Source: Pseudisothecium myosuroides
Taxonomy: Eukaryota > Streptophyta > Bryopsida > Hypnales > Lembophyllaceae
Reading direction: 5' to 3'
Length of the DNA: 64,000 nucleotides
NCBI GenBank assembly: GCA_951799445.1
Contig: OX637292.1
Coordinates: 5,335,296 to 5,399,295 of the forward strand
Shown here: positions 1 to 10,696 of the stretch, piece after piece
How positions within the stretch are numbered: position 1 is the stretch's first letter
Layout: each line of letters opens with the position of its first letter
The notes under the pieces: model-generated
The model's input: the letters and a program-made list of their open reading frames with translations, nothing else
What the model was told of the DNA's origin: nothing
Database searches by the model: none
Program-made: the position numbers and the translations under genes

Positions 1-789
1 GTCGGTTAGAGAGTCCCGCTAGTCCAAACACTTCACCGTTATTTGCATGTTTTGTTGGGTTCAGGAAGTTATTTTGAGTTTAATTAAGCTATTTTCCTTC
101 AATTTCCAAATTGAATTGGTTTTTCAATTTTAGAGTCCAATTATTTTTTCAATTTTTTACTCAAAATAAAAAATTTATAGATTTTTTCACAAGTTTTTTG
201 CCGATGTTTTCAAATTGCAACCAGGTTTTTTCCCAATTCCACCAACTAACTTTGAACTAGCTGCCGGTTCTTCTCAAACATAGATATTTTTTGTAGAAAA
301 ATAGAAATAGTAACTTGGTAAACTAATGGAGAAGGAGCACTATGGGGGGACAAAAAGATATGTGATGCTTGTATGTGCCCCTCAATTTTGTGTGCATAAT
401 AGAGTTCATTGTAAAGTTTTTCCTAGTTTGTACGAGGGGTGTCAGAGAAAAGACTTAATTTATAATAGTGCAAAAGAAACACAACACCAAACTCTATCAA
501 ACCCTAGTTTTGGTGCTTCAAAGAGTTTTGTCTTTTTTTTTCTTATTTCTTTTTTTTGTTTTTTTTCAGATTTCGTATTCAAGCACTGGACTCTTGATTG
601 AAATTGGTCAAATAATATGTGATAAAGTTTATTAACACTATGGACATATACTGTGCTAATATCTTTAATCTCCAAAGATCAGATATTATTTATGATACAA
701 CATAACGGACATATAGCTACATTACATTGGACAACTGCTATGTCCGTAAAAAGTCTGATAAAGTTTTCAATTCATACCTGTTCTCTCAT
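1..789. other. AT-rich intergenic stretch, no gene seen
   Basis: I see no supportable gene here. The open frames are short and composed of low-complexity codons, for example a run of T and C around 530-565. Two similar 'gataaagtttt'-type stretches near 620 and 755 suggest decayed repeat DNA. The right limit is set by the A-rich tail of the LINE remnant that follows. Confidence 0.5.
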
Positions 790-2445
790 TATTTTATTTT
801 ATTTTGACACAAATAAAAGGTGTCCTTTACTGCAAGAGGAAAATACGAATACAAAACCCAGCCACAAGCGGCCTGGATGGGGTCAGAGGTCAGACTAAGC
901 TACGTTAGAAGGCGAACCCAAGTTAGTAGGAACGAGGCGCCATCCAGGCGCGGTGTAAGCCGCGCCGAGGTGGCGTTAGCCACCTAAGGCGGCTGAAAGA
1001 CAAAACCCGCACGGGGCCCTGAGAGCGCCCAACGAGGCCTCCCTTTGATCAACTCCGCGATGATCCCATTCCTGCACCAACTTCTCACAAACCTGCCTTT
1101 GATTTCATTCGCCCGGTCAGGTTTCTTGGTCATGGTAGAGCGCACCTTCTGCCATTCCACCCACCTGTAGTCGACAAGGCCTAGACATTAGAGAAAATCT
1201 AGGCCCTTCAGAGGGCTGCTCCACAGCCCTGCGAGGGACCCTGAAATTTAATTTTTTTTTGCAAAAAAATTAATTTTTCCCCTATTTCCGCTTAGCAGAA
1301 ACTGCAACAATAGTGGCATAGGAACCAAAAAGTACGAGTAAATTTATTTATTTTTCAATCTTAAAAAAAAAAATTTAAAAAAAAATCCCAATTTCTGACC
1401 GTTTCGACGAGCAGTCAGCCAATTGAAGCTGACTGCTCACCGAGGGACAGTTTTGGAGTGACAGGCCAAGCATTTTAATAGCTTGGCATGTCACTCCGGA
1501 GCAGCCTTTTGGAGGGCTGGTTTTTTCTCTAATGCCAAATCCGCTGGAGTTGCTTTGCTGGAAGCCACAAAGTTTTGTAAAAAGCGGCATCATTGCGTTC
1601 GATCTACAAGGTCCAAAGGATCACCGTCCACACTGACGACCAGATGCTGCTGATCTCGTCAAATTTGCGAGGCACCCGATTGGAGAAGATTTCCTGTTTC
1701 CAGGTTAGTGGTGGCCACGGGCTACGAGTGCCCTGGGAAGAGATAATTGTGTTCACAATATAGATGCCCCATTGCCAGGCCTGCCGGGCAACTGGACATT
1801 CCCAGAATTTGTGCAATACCGATTCGTGGTCGTGATGGGGGCAAACTGGGCAATCTGTGCTGATGGCTTGGCAAATTCTCCTACGCCAGGCATTGACGGC
1901 GACGGCGCGGTGCCAGATCAGCTAGAGCAGCCCAGCTTCCTTCGGAGTGCGAAACTTTGCCCACACAGATTGCCAACGGAGCTTCTGCGTGAGCGGGAGG
2001 ATGCCCTGCCACTTGCACGCATTGAGGCTGGGGATGACGTGCTTGGAGGCAAGCAATTCCCTGCCTAGTTTGGTGTTGTACTGCATGAATGGGACCACAC
2101 CCTGCTTCCCGGGCCACTGAAGTTTGTGCGGGCCCCAGGTGAGTTTGTCCACCCAGCCATAGAATAGGTGGATGCTAGCTTTCTAGGGACCACGAACACT
2201 GTGAGTGACCCGCACCCTTTGGAAAAGATCGGTGCAACTGAACAAATCTCCTCCTGGGTGGGCTCGGGCCTCATCCAACCGACGATCAGCCAAGATCCCT
2301 GAGGCCGGCAAGGCGTCCGCTACGCGCGCATTCTAGGAGAGGGTCCAGGCTCACGGCGGGCCCCCCAATGAGATGTGATAGCTAGTGCGAGCCTGGAGGA
2401 TGAATACTGGCTGGTCGGCTTGATCATGTTCGAAGCAGCCGTAAA
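790..2445 (-). mobile_element. 5'-truncated, decayed non-LTR retrotransposon (LINE) 3' end
   Basis: Read on the minus strand, this segment encodes the C-terminal part of a plant LINE ORF2, broken by stops and frameshifts. At 1604-1816 the peptide HKFWECPVARQAW has the His/Cys spacing of the zf-RVT zinc-binding region found after plant LINE reverse transcriptases. Upstream (1881-2274) come further ORF2-like fragments in shifted frames, and downstream (about 1185-1000) a Trp-rich C-terminal tail. The far 3' end is an AAAAT-repeat tail (complement of about 790-810), as expected for a target-primed insertion. No reverse transcriptase catalytic core is present, so this is a 5'-truncated copy. About 240 bp (2205-2440) is nearly identical to 5936-6175, a second copy of the same family. 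A MITE (1186-1534) sits inside it. Confidence 0.72.
1186..1534. mobile_element. MITE with CATTAGAG...CTCTAATG termini, copy 1
   Basis: A 349-bp non-coding element bounded by inverted CATTAGAGAAAA and TTTTTTCTCTAATG ends. It shares internal blocks with copies at 46101-46472 and 52615-52940: a GC-rich 'ggagggct'-type stem near each end, a CTATTTCCGC...CAGAAACTGCA block, and a hairpin built on 'gcttgg'. It is inserted into the LINE remnant. The flanks (ggcctaga left, ccaaatcc right) show no obvious target duplication. Confidence 0.75.
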
Positions 2446-2560
2446 GACCCGGCAGCGACTTTGGTGAAGGAGCGAATGGCGCCTTACCCGGCGTGTCAAA
2501 CCGCCTTATGCTCAAAAAGATTTATTTTGCTTTTATCAATTCATTTCTTTCCACATTGGA

Positions 2561-2605
2561 TAGCGTAGTGGAAACTGGCCTAATCAACCACGCCGGTTCG
2601 AATCC
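2561..2605 (+). other. tRNA-like A box and B box (possible SINE or tRNA relic)
   Basis: TAGCGTAGTGG at 2561-2571 fits the RNA polymerase III A-box pattern TRGYNNARNNG. GGTTCGAATCC at 2595-2605 is a perfect B box. The 23-nt gap is shorter than in most tRNA genes, and the sequence around the B box does not form a full T-arm stem, so a functional tRNA is unlikely. A tRNA-derived SINE head or decayed tRNA gene fits better. No 3' SINE tail was recognised. Confidence 0.35.
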
Positions 2606-2898
2606 AGATGCTAGCACTAATATATGAAGTTGTCACTCATTCACTAATTTTTGCTTGTAATATGTTTGTCGCTTCCAATATTCTCCCTTTTAAAATGTTG
2701 TTTCATGATACTTGCAAAATTGACAAGTTTACAATCAAATTATCTTTTCACCAATTGTTCAAGTTCTTATTGGTAGTAAGTCATCAATTGTTTAAATTGT
2801 TATTGGGAGAAGTCACCAATTGAAAGTTATTTCTAATCTATGTTGAACTATGCACTTTCCATCTGTTATTGGCAGAAGTCACCAATTGAAATTTTTTT

Positions 2899-5433
2899 CT
2901 AATGGAGCACTTGCTGATTTTTCAATGGCAATTGTTCCATCGAGTTCAGTTTCTCAAGTGTCGTTGCCACCTTACTGCTAGAGATGTTGAATGTTATGTG
3001 GCAATTTGTCAAATTGCTAAACTGATGGCCCACAATATTTGTGACATTCGTCACAGTTTGGTCATATTGTGCCATAGCTTGTGTCAATGCTAAAAAGTTT
3101 TCTTTAGAGTTCCAGAAATCAACTTCTTGATCATCCTGAGCAGGTTCTTGAATAGGTTTCCTCTTAATTTTGTCTATATGTTTAACCAGTGCCAGAAAAT
3201 TCTCCTTACGGTTCCAATATCCAACCTTTGGATCCTCACAAGTTTCTGAATTGACATTGGGCTTTGAAGCCTGCAAAACTCACTCATCCAATTAACATAC
3301 AAATTAGTTCTAAACAAAGATGTGAAGCAATGTGAATGTGATGAAGCCAAACATACTTGAAGAACATCTGTTGGAATTTCAAAGCAATGTGAATGTGATG
3401 AAGCCAAACAAACTTGAAGAACATCTGTTGGAATTTCAATCATTGAAAAGCTTGTTTCATTGTCAATCTGCATGGGCTCTTTAATATTCTCATTTGACGT
3501 GGTTGCAGAATTACAAATGGGCTCTTTATTTCTTTCTTTTGTTGTTGACGTACTTGCGCAAGCAACAGACATTCGATTTGGATCTCTAGATGACAATGGT
3601 TCAACTACCCCTGCTTCTTGAAGCTGCACAAAGAAAAATAAAATTAAAAGAATTTTTTAGCAATTAGAGATAAGAGCATGAATAATTTAGTTGAGAATTT
3701 ATGTATGTACCTTCACTTGCTTTGATCGTTCCATCTCCTCACAAAATGCTTCATCAAACATCAAAGGACCTCCATCCAACAATTCTCCAGAAATACACCG
3801 TTGCATTGCCCTTGCTTTACAATCGCTCTCGCCCTGGTCATATTGGTTGTAACTCTTCGGGTCTCGGTGACCTGATATCTTCATCCCGTCTTCAACAGGT
3901 ACAAGAGCATCACTCATTCGAGAAATTGCAACTCCTCGTCCCGTCTTGTTAGTTATTGATTTACCTTCCAACTCAGGAAGATCTTCAGTCAACCTCTTGC
4001 TTATCTTTGCCAACTTGTTATGTCCAACCGGCGTCACCATGAACCAAACATTTTGTCGCTCAGTCTTCACGTTATGTATTGGTGTAAGAAGAAGCGGATG
4101 AGGAGGAGGTACTTTGAAAATTGGCATGTGCGCCATGAGAGCCTTAAAAGTCTGAACAACGTCTGTTATGTAGCAGTTGATAGCCGGTCGAAAATCTTTG
4201 ACTGAGCAGTGAGCAATATCAAAGTTTCAATTCTTACTGGTTCCTTGCTGGTATCGAATATACTCCCCATAATTATCAGAGTGCAATGAAAAATCCTCTG
4301 CATCAGTATTTCTCAACTCTTGGCCTCCTCTGATCATGAAGTTTCTTGTGCAAAAATAACCAAACAATAGTTTTATTCCATGAGGACTATTGATCTGGCA
4401 TTTTTCTTGGCTGAGCATTAACTTTTCTTCTGCAATGGTTAAGATGACACTCCTCTTAACATTCTTGCCTAGTCCAGCAGCAATTGAGCGTAAGGCAGCT
4501 TCATCACCAGCCAATTTCACTTTTGCATACTGAGGATCCTTTAAGATATAAAAAGACTCTACACTTGTGCCACTAGCCACTGCATTTGCAACCATTCGTG
4601 AACGAATTATCCTCCCCAATGCTCTAAGAAGGCCTTGCAAACTGCAATAGAGCATATCAGATACAATAAAATTAGAGACTCTAATTACTAGAGTTGCTAA
4701 TGCTAAAGCTTCAGATAAGAGCAGTCTACAGATCAATACAATAGGTGAATCTAAGGAGCAAGAATGTACTGTACCTTCGTGGAGGATATAACTCCCCATT
4801 TTTTTTTGCGACCTGCAACGTGAAGTCATGAAGAAGGTTGACAAGACTCTTAACATCAGTTTCGGAAAGATCTTCAATCGATCGAGACGTGTCATACTTT
4901 TTGTAACGCCTCCAAGCATCGAAAGTCTTTCGTGCCCAGGTCTCTGAGTGCTTACTTTGTCTGCGACCATCGTTCTCTACATTCTGTACCTCCTTCGGGT
5001 TGATTGGTAAGAAAGGGTGGTTTTCTTCACTAGAATCAACACCAAGACCACCACCTTCACCTTCCAAATTCTCACAATTTTCATCAGGGCAAAGAAGCTC
5101 ATCGTGATCTACTGCTCCGTATATTCTCTCATCCATGAAGTCTTCTTCCACTAAAGCATCAAATTCACCAACAGCACTATCGTTAACTCCAAAACTATCC
5201 TCTAAAAACTCTTGAGACTCTTTATCACCGCTCACTTCTTCACAGAGCATCTCAGAAGCCTCCATGTCTCTCATCTTCTTATCACCGTTCACTTCCTCAC
5301 AAAGCACCTCAGAAGCCTCCATATCTCTCATCTTCTTAGCATATGCAGGACAAACCGTTGCAATGTACAAATTAGGACGTTCACCATTGCTTGGTTGAGA
5401 AATTGATGAAGAACTTGGACAATTATCAGCCAT
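2899..5433 (-). pseudogene. Crypton-type tyrosine recombinase (DUF3504-like) gene, five exons, one in-frame TGA
   Basis: Predicted exons on the minus strand: 5433-4775, 4641-3711 (with an internal TGA at 4229-4227), 3623-3357 and 3270-2899. All have GT-AG introns and keep frame, giving 743 codons including the stop. The N-terminus is acidic and holds a direct repeat (MRDMEASEVLCEEV then MRDMEASEMLCEEV). The middle (ARKTFDAWRRYKK...LYPPRSLQGLLRALGR, the last part built across intron 1) matches the SAM-like part of Crypton/ZMYM2/KCTD1-type DUF3504 proteins. The catalytic part has MIRGGQELR (box I Arg), VWFMVTPVGHNKLAK, then TNKTGR, GHR and SYNQYD (Tyr nucleophile candidate). Known family members usually have TNHSLR, so the box II His is Lys here. 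The 3' exons carry a 19-codon tandem duplication and a repeated WN(R/S)KENFLAL motif. Such enzymes cut and rejoin DNA through a 3'-phosphotyrosine. The TGA could be a nonsense mutation, or could be removed by a 36-nt GT-AG gap (4237-4202), which is very short for a plant intron. Family assignment is from motifs only. Confidence 0.68.
3325..3438 (-). repeat. 57-bp exact-size tandem duplication spanning an exon-intron boundary
   Basis: Two adjacent 57-bp units (3325-3381 and 3382-3438) differ at one position. Each encodes, on the minus strand, a 19-residue unit containing IPTDVLQVCLASSHSHC, so the duplication keeps frame. The downstream unit reads CAA-GTATGT at the end of DVLQ, a good splice donor. 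The upstream unit reads GTTTGT, a poorer donor. Confidence 0.85.
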
Positions 5434-5592
5434 GGCTGAAAGTAACAACCGCAACCTTACTCCCTTGTCAGATCCTCGCTCAATCTAGTAAAACTGAAAC
5501 CTTAGGACTTCTTCCACATGCTTCTACTCAATCGTTCTCTTCGGCTTGAATACGCTCTTTTTGCTGGACAATTCAACTGAAAGAAGAGCCGT

Positions 5593-5690
5593 GCCGAAAT
5601 TAGAACCTCGCTCTCCACGGCAAGTTGAGCATGAGCCGAAATTAGAACCTCGCTCTCCACGGCAAGTTGTGCACGAGCCGAAACTTGGAC
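5593..5690. repeat. 42-bp tandem repeat upstream of the Crypton-like gene
   Basis: Units starting gccgaaattagaacctcgc begin at 5593 and 5635, with a partial third at 5677, a period of 42 bp. They lie about 160-260 bp upstream of the predicted ATG at 5433-5431, in what would be the promoter or 5' leader. Confidence 0.85.
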
Positions 5691-5935
5691 GGCTGCGAGT
5701 AGCGAAACAACAGCTCCTCGGCCGTGGACGCCATAGCCACTCCTGGACGTCGAAATGAGAAGCTAGAGAGAGACGACGTAGAAATGAGAAGCCGGAGAGA
5801 GACGACGCAGAAAGTGTGAGCGATAAAGAAAACTGATAAAGAAATACACCGGCAAAAGAAATGGTCGTTGCTGCGTCTTTACGCCGGGCAACGACCTCGT
5901 GGACAGGTCTTATTCAAATGAGGGACTCATCGAGG

Positions 5936-6450
5936 TCGACAGGACCCGCACCCTTTGGAAAAGGTCGGTGCAACTGAACAAATCTCCTCCTGGGTGGGCT
6001 CGGGCCTCATCCAGCCGACGATCAGCCAAGATCCCTAAGGCCAGCAAGGCGTCCGCTACGTGCGCATTCCAGGAGAGGGTCCAGGCTCGCGGTGGGCCCC
6101 CCAATGAGATGTGATAGCTAGTGCGAGCCTGGAGGATGAATACTGGCTGGTCGGCTTGATCGTATTCGAAGCAGCCAATCCACTCGTCCTCTTCCGGGGG
6201 GGAGAGCTTTGCGTCAGTAGATTCCCCCAAGCTCCTTGCAGGGAGCGAGTAGCTGCGTTCCACACGCCTTCCTCATTAGGCCTCACTCCGAAGCGGCCTT
6301 CGGCTTCAGTTCCAGTAAGGAATCGGGTCCCGGACCATGCGTCACCAATTTGTCTGAGACCTGCCTCTTATTCTCCCATTATGAAATCAACACCTGAGCT
6401 TACAGCCAGTTTTACAGATGGTACCTCAAAACAAAGCCATTAAAAAAGCC
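5936..6450 (-). mobile_element. LINE ORF2 fragment, second copy
   Basis: The sequence from 5936 to about 6175 is almost identical to 2205-2440. It extends farther toward the LINE 5' side than that copy. The minus-strand translation (for example ADRRLDEARAHPGGDLF at 5910-6263) has the flavour of the region between reverse transcriptase and the zf-RVT motif in plant LINEs. It is broken by frameshifts and has no intact ORF. The homology to the first copy starts abruptly at about 5936. Confidence 0.6.
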
Positions 6451-6539
6451 CCCAATTTGGGGCAGCCATTATACATTGATAATAGTTCAACAGCCTGTTA
6501 GTTCAATTTTGGGCGGCCATTATACACTGATTCGATTAT

Positions 6540-6935
6540 GGACATTTAAGGTAAACCAGCCCATGACGGTCAGAATTAGGAGTTTGACCTCATATGGTTG
6601 CTGAAATTTTTCAGTTTTTTTCCTACAATAGTACAAGTGTGAGAAATAGTGAGAGCAGTTGAAATTACGTTTTTTTAACAAAGTATGAATTTGCTATGGA
6701 TTTTTGAAGTGATCAGCCCATAGGGGTCTGTAGGTTACCTCATGACCAACAAAATCTGATTCCAATATGGTCATCTTCCTACCCAATGCAGTCACAACAT
6801 TTTCAAACATGGAAAACCTAAAAAATCAATTTTTACAAAGAATTTTACACTGAAAAGTTGGAAGTACCTATTGAGGTCACTAATTACTCCATAACTACCA
6901 TGTAAGGCATTGATTGTGGTCTGAAAAACCACAAT
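6540..6935. repeat. Dispersed non-coding repeat, related to 12940-13390 and 50630-50790
   Basis: The block starting 'aggtaaaccagcccatgacgg' and running through 'gacaaagtatgaatttg'-like sequence recurs, diverged, at 12940-13390 and partly at 50630-50790. No coding potential is seen. A related phrase (ggtttaccttata) reappears near 6980, 14410 and 50860. Confidence 0.55.
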
Positions 6936-7142
6936 GGGGTCATTAGGTGTCCATCATGGGCCATTTGACCGCCATGGGTTGGTTTACCTTATAGACCAGA
7001 CTTGGTGCTTGGATGTGCTGGACATTGGACCTTGCCCAGTTATCAACGCAATGAACCGGGTAACAACGGATAAGGTTCTCAGTTTTGCTCGAAATAATTT
7101 TGAATTAAGCTCTGAGGCTATAAACGAAACGTTGGTCTGAAC

Positions 7143-7384
7143 CAAGGCTTTTTTTTTTCGTTTTTTAAGAAATGCTAGAGTGGCGATTTAAAATTTTATA
7201 GTGGTGCTCCAAATTTCAACATTCATCCATATATTGGATAGAAAATATCACAATAGCACATATCACATGTCCATAATATGGTTTTCATAAAAAATTTGGC
7301 AATTTCATCCAAGTTTTTTGGCATTTTTTAGCCATATTTTTTTTTGGTGCAATTTGGCACCAGAAAGCCAAAAAAAAAGCCCTG
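7143..7384. mobile_element. hAT-type MITE, copy 1 (CAAGGCTTTTTT...AAAAAAGCCCTG)
   Basis: A 242-bp element with inverted termini CAAGGCTTTTTTTT and AAAAAAAAGCCCTG. It is flanked by GTCTGAAC (7135-7142) and GTCTAAAC (7385-7392), a 7/8 match to an 8-bp target duplication, the signature of hAT elements. It belongs with 12782-12911 and 44059-44186. It has no coding capacity. Confidence 0.75.
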
Positions 7385-7478
7385 GTCTAAACTGTGACCT
7401 CCTTTTACTCCGCATTTTTTTCGTTAAGGCACTTGCTTGTTAAGATACTGACTGAGATTACTGAGTTGATTTATGATA

Positions 7479-7668
7479 TAGTAGAACCTCTCTAAGCTGA
7501 TCGGTCCCGGACCGGTCTGACAGATTGGTTTATAGAGGTTTATTGACTTCTGAAGGGTCATTTTTAGTTACAGCCTTTGTGAAGTGGCCGAGTCCGGGAC
7601 TGGTCTGACATGATTGATTTAGGGAGGTTTATTGACTTAAAGGGGATCACTTTAGAGAGGTTCTATTG
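7479..7668. mobile_element. pogo/Emigrant-like MITE with TA target duplication
   Basis: The ends TAGTAGAACCTCTCTAAG and CTTTAGAGAGGTTCTATTG are inverted repeats flanked by TA on both sides (7477-7478 and 7669-7670). The termini resemble the CAGTA(G/A)AACCTCT ends of plant pogo/Tc1-mariner-derived MITEs such as Emigrant. Inside, 'ccggaccggtctgaca' and 'gggactggtctgacat' are diverged direct repeats. A partial copy lies at 16047-16184. Confidence 0.78.
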
Positions 7669-8815
7669 TATTGAGCTCTATTGATTGAGGAGCTTTACGA
7701 TACTTTGGCTGAGTGTTTTACTACATGATACTAGTGATTTGCACTAGTACAGACTACAGAGACTGAATTCTTTTTCTAAACTATATGGCTTCATCTCAAT
7801 GTTCTACAAATGACTAGGTTTACCGAAGTTTTTGAATGGATTGTGTTACATGCTTATGTTTGCTCTTGTGCTTTGTTTATTCCATGTGAAGGCTATGACA
7901 CGCGTATGTGGGCTTAAGACACCTGTTGCGCCTCACTAATATACCATTGGATTGTTGTGGTTTTGGAATGGGCACAAGTGAGGCCCACTACCTCATGGAG
8001 TTCTGAAGACTTCTTTGCAAACTTGACCTTCCTTCAAAAAACAAAATTTTATACTATACTAGGGAAATGAGTGATTTCTATTTTGCTAGGTTATTACAAA
8101 CTGTTGATTGAACCTTGATACTCAATAAGGACAAAGACATGATGTATAAAGCTTAAGCTTCTTCTCTATATGTTTATTTGGGACTTGAATATCTTCTTTA
8201 TGCTTTGAGCCTGAAATTGGTATGCTTAGAAATGAGTTGAAAATTGCCTCTAGTAGGGATGTATCAAGAACCGGATTTTTTTAGATTCCAGCTTTTGATC
8301 CCGCATTTCACGCACTTTAAAATTAACTCTAATATAGAATACAATTGATATTTTTTTGTCTTGTATAATAAACATTCAATTCTTATGCAATCCCAATCAA
8401 GCATACCAAATTTCAGTTTTGAAAAAGCAAAACTTCATTTTTGGTGAATTGGTTCATTTATTATTCATAATTTTACATGATAATATATTCATTGTAAAAC
8501 ATTAAAGATGAATTTTTAAAATTCAACTGCTGAGATATGTAGGAAACATTTATACGCACATCTTTCCTTCAATAAACATCTCAAAAAAATTTCAGAAATC
8601 TTTCTATACAAATTTCAATGTTGCATTGACAATGCCTAAATTTTGGAAAATAGATATTTCTACATTGTAACTAGATTTTGGCAAAGTAATTGTACAATCA
8701 CGCTTAAATGTACAAAATTAGTTACAATGTGATAGACAAATAGAAATTGTGATGACTTTGTAAAAGTTCTAAAGGATATGGGCAAATTATTCAATTTGGT
8801 GGAAATTGAAGTGAT
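7669..8815. other. AT-rich intergenic DNA, no gene seen
   Basis: No open frame with recognisable domains and no clear repeat boundaries were found between the pogo-like MITE and the next terminal-repeat element. Composition is uniformly AT-rich. Confidence 0.45.
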
Positions 8816-9500
8816 GGGTGATTGCAAGAATCACTTGTCTTTTTACTTTTCCTCTTGACCTTGGACATGTGTTTTTTTGCTCATAACTTTTGCATCGTTC
8901 TTTTTTCTATAAAATTTGAAATGAAGGTACATGTGGTAGTTTTAGATGTTGAGTAATTTTTTGAATTTAAAAAAAATGTTTTACTATTCTTAAATAAATC
9001 CCAATTGGATGTCTACTATGGCCATTTTGAAGGGTTTTAGTACTATTTTTGACCCAAAATGCAAATTTGAAGCTCAAAATTGGTATACAAAGACTTCTAC
9101 TAAAGTTACACAATTTTGCAAAGAGATTTTCTAAAAATTATTGTAAATTGTCCACCTTCTACATTTGCTCAAAGTGCACTACCTTTGCACAAGTGCAAAG
9201 AACACAATTATTTTTTCCAAAAGATGATAATGGTTGAGAAAGAGCATCTTAAAATTAGAAAAAATGACTTTTTAAAAAAAAAATTAATAATTTTCTAAAA
9301 ATCAAACATCAAAGTGTCCACTTTCTTGGCATTTTCCATTGTCCTTTTTTTGTGCATAGCTTTTAGAAATATATTATTTCAATGCTTTACAAATTATCCA
9401 TGTTTTATTTTATTTAAAAAATATCTATTCAAAAAGTCACAGTAGTCATTTGAATAGGCCATTTTGAGCCAAAAAGGGCAGGCGTTTCTTGCAGCAACCC
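8816..9500. mobile_element. GGGTGATTGCAAGAA-ended element, copy at 8.8 kb
   Basis: A 685-bp AT-rich element beginning GGGTGATTGCAAGAATCACT and ending in GGCGTTTCTTGCAGCAACCC, an imperfect inverted repeat. Flanks AAGTGAT (8809-8815) and AAGTGAA (9501-9507) could be a target duplication. It shares internal phrases such as 'tgtttttttgctcataactttt' with the 41884-42611 copy. The 9.1-kb open frames inside look like chance ORFs. Confidence 0.65.
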
Positions 9501-10390
9501 AAGTGAACATTTCAATCTTTTGAACTTGCCAAACACTATAGACAAACTAAAAATATTTGAAGAGACATGTTATTACAAACTGTTCAGAATTGCAAGTTAT
9601 TCTTGATTTTAGTTGGTTGGAAAATTGTTCGAGGTGGTATTTCTTTCTTTAGAGAATTGTGATAAGTTGACGGTGATTCACGGTCCACAAATCTGCCCTA
9701 AATGCCCAAGAACTTTATTGAGCTTCTTGGAATTTGCTCTAAATTGAACAAAAATTGAACAAAAAGCCAACATTTTGATCATTTCCATCAATTTTTTTGG
9801 AATTATAACCATACAAATTCAAACTAGACATGTTGAGATGACATGCAAAAAGAAAACACAAGAATATCACTTATGGATTGAAATTTTATAATGTTTGATC
9901 ATGAGGGTGTTAAAACTTTGAAAGTGATTTGAAATCTTTCAATTCTCTTTTCACAGGTAGAATCTAATAAATTGGTCACCAAAAAAAATGAAGTTAAAGG
10001 ACATAACATGCACAAACCCAATCAATTTATAGCTTCTCAAAATCTTCTCTACAATTTTTTTAAATGAATTTCTAATGTAATTTTTTCTCCAAGATATAGT
10101 GTATTTGAGGCTCATTTTCAAGAGCCTTCAAATCCTCAATACTAAAACATCAAGATTTGCAATGGACACCCTTGCACAAAATCTTAAATAGAAAAATCAT
10201 AATCATTCATTTTCAAAATCAGATTTTTGATGCTAAAACTAAACTTCAAAAAAAACTTTTGAAAATAGTAACTACTAAAAATAATAACTTTGTTAGATTT
10301 TATTTAACTTCAAAGTATTGTCGACACCAGAATTTGGTGCCTTTGGCATTTAGGGGTTAAGCTCATCAAGCTCAAATTGCCAAAAATACT
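9501..10390. other. AT-rich intergenic DNA, no gene seen
   Basis: Simple AT-rich sequence. The short plus-strand ORF at 10157-10360 is rich in Ile, Lys and Asn and has no domain, so I treat it as noise. Confidence 0.45.
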
Positions 10391-10696
10391 TCAAAGTTCT
10401 AACCTGTCTTCGTCCTTGTCCTCAACTTCGACATCGAGAATGGACACGACGTGAAAGAGTTTTCCCGGGACGTCTTCAAGATTGATATGACGAAATTGGA
10501 AGACATCCTCTGGCAAATCTACTACAACAATGTTCCTCGAGTAGTGGTTGTTTTGAAGAATCCTGATGGTTCTGAGCTGAAGTAGGAGCGCTTGAAGACG
10601 ACCATGGTTCAATTGCCTGCATGTTTCAATTCGTGATAGGCCGGGTCTCACAAAATAAATGTTTTGAAGAATTTGACATGGTGGATTCACAGTCAA
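10391..10696. other. Unassigned open stretch with coding-like composition on either strand
   Basis: This is the only GC-balanced stretch between 7.5 and 11.3 kb. The minus strand is open for 101 codons (with VDLPEDVFQF and FHVVSILDVEVED). The plus strand, starting near 10415, reads for about 57 codons (with EFSRDVFKIDMTKLEDILW and VPRVVVVLKNPDG) before a TAG. Both translations look protein-like and I recognise neither. It could be a fragment of a displaced gene; it lies just outside the germin duplication unit, which begins at about 11013. Confidence 0.25.

Noticed and set aside
326..601. 91-codon plus-strand ORF
   Set aside because: Ends in a T-rich low-complexity tract (Phe run) and has no conserved motif.
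1186..1534. Considered a structured non-coding RNA gene because of its strong hairpins
   Set aside because: Three dispersed copies with the same inverted ends and empty-site evidence show that it is a mobile element.
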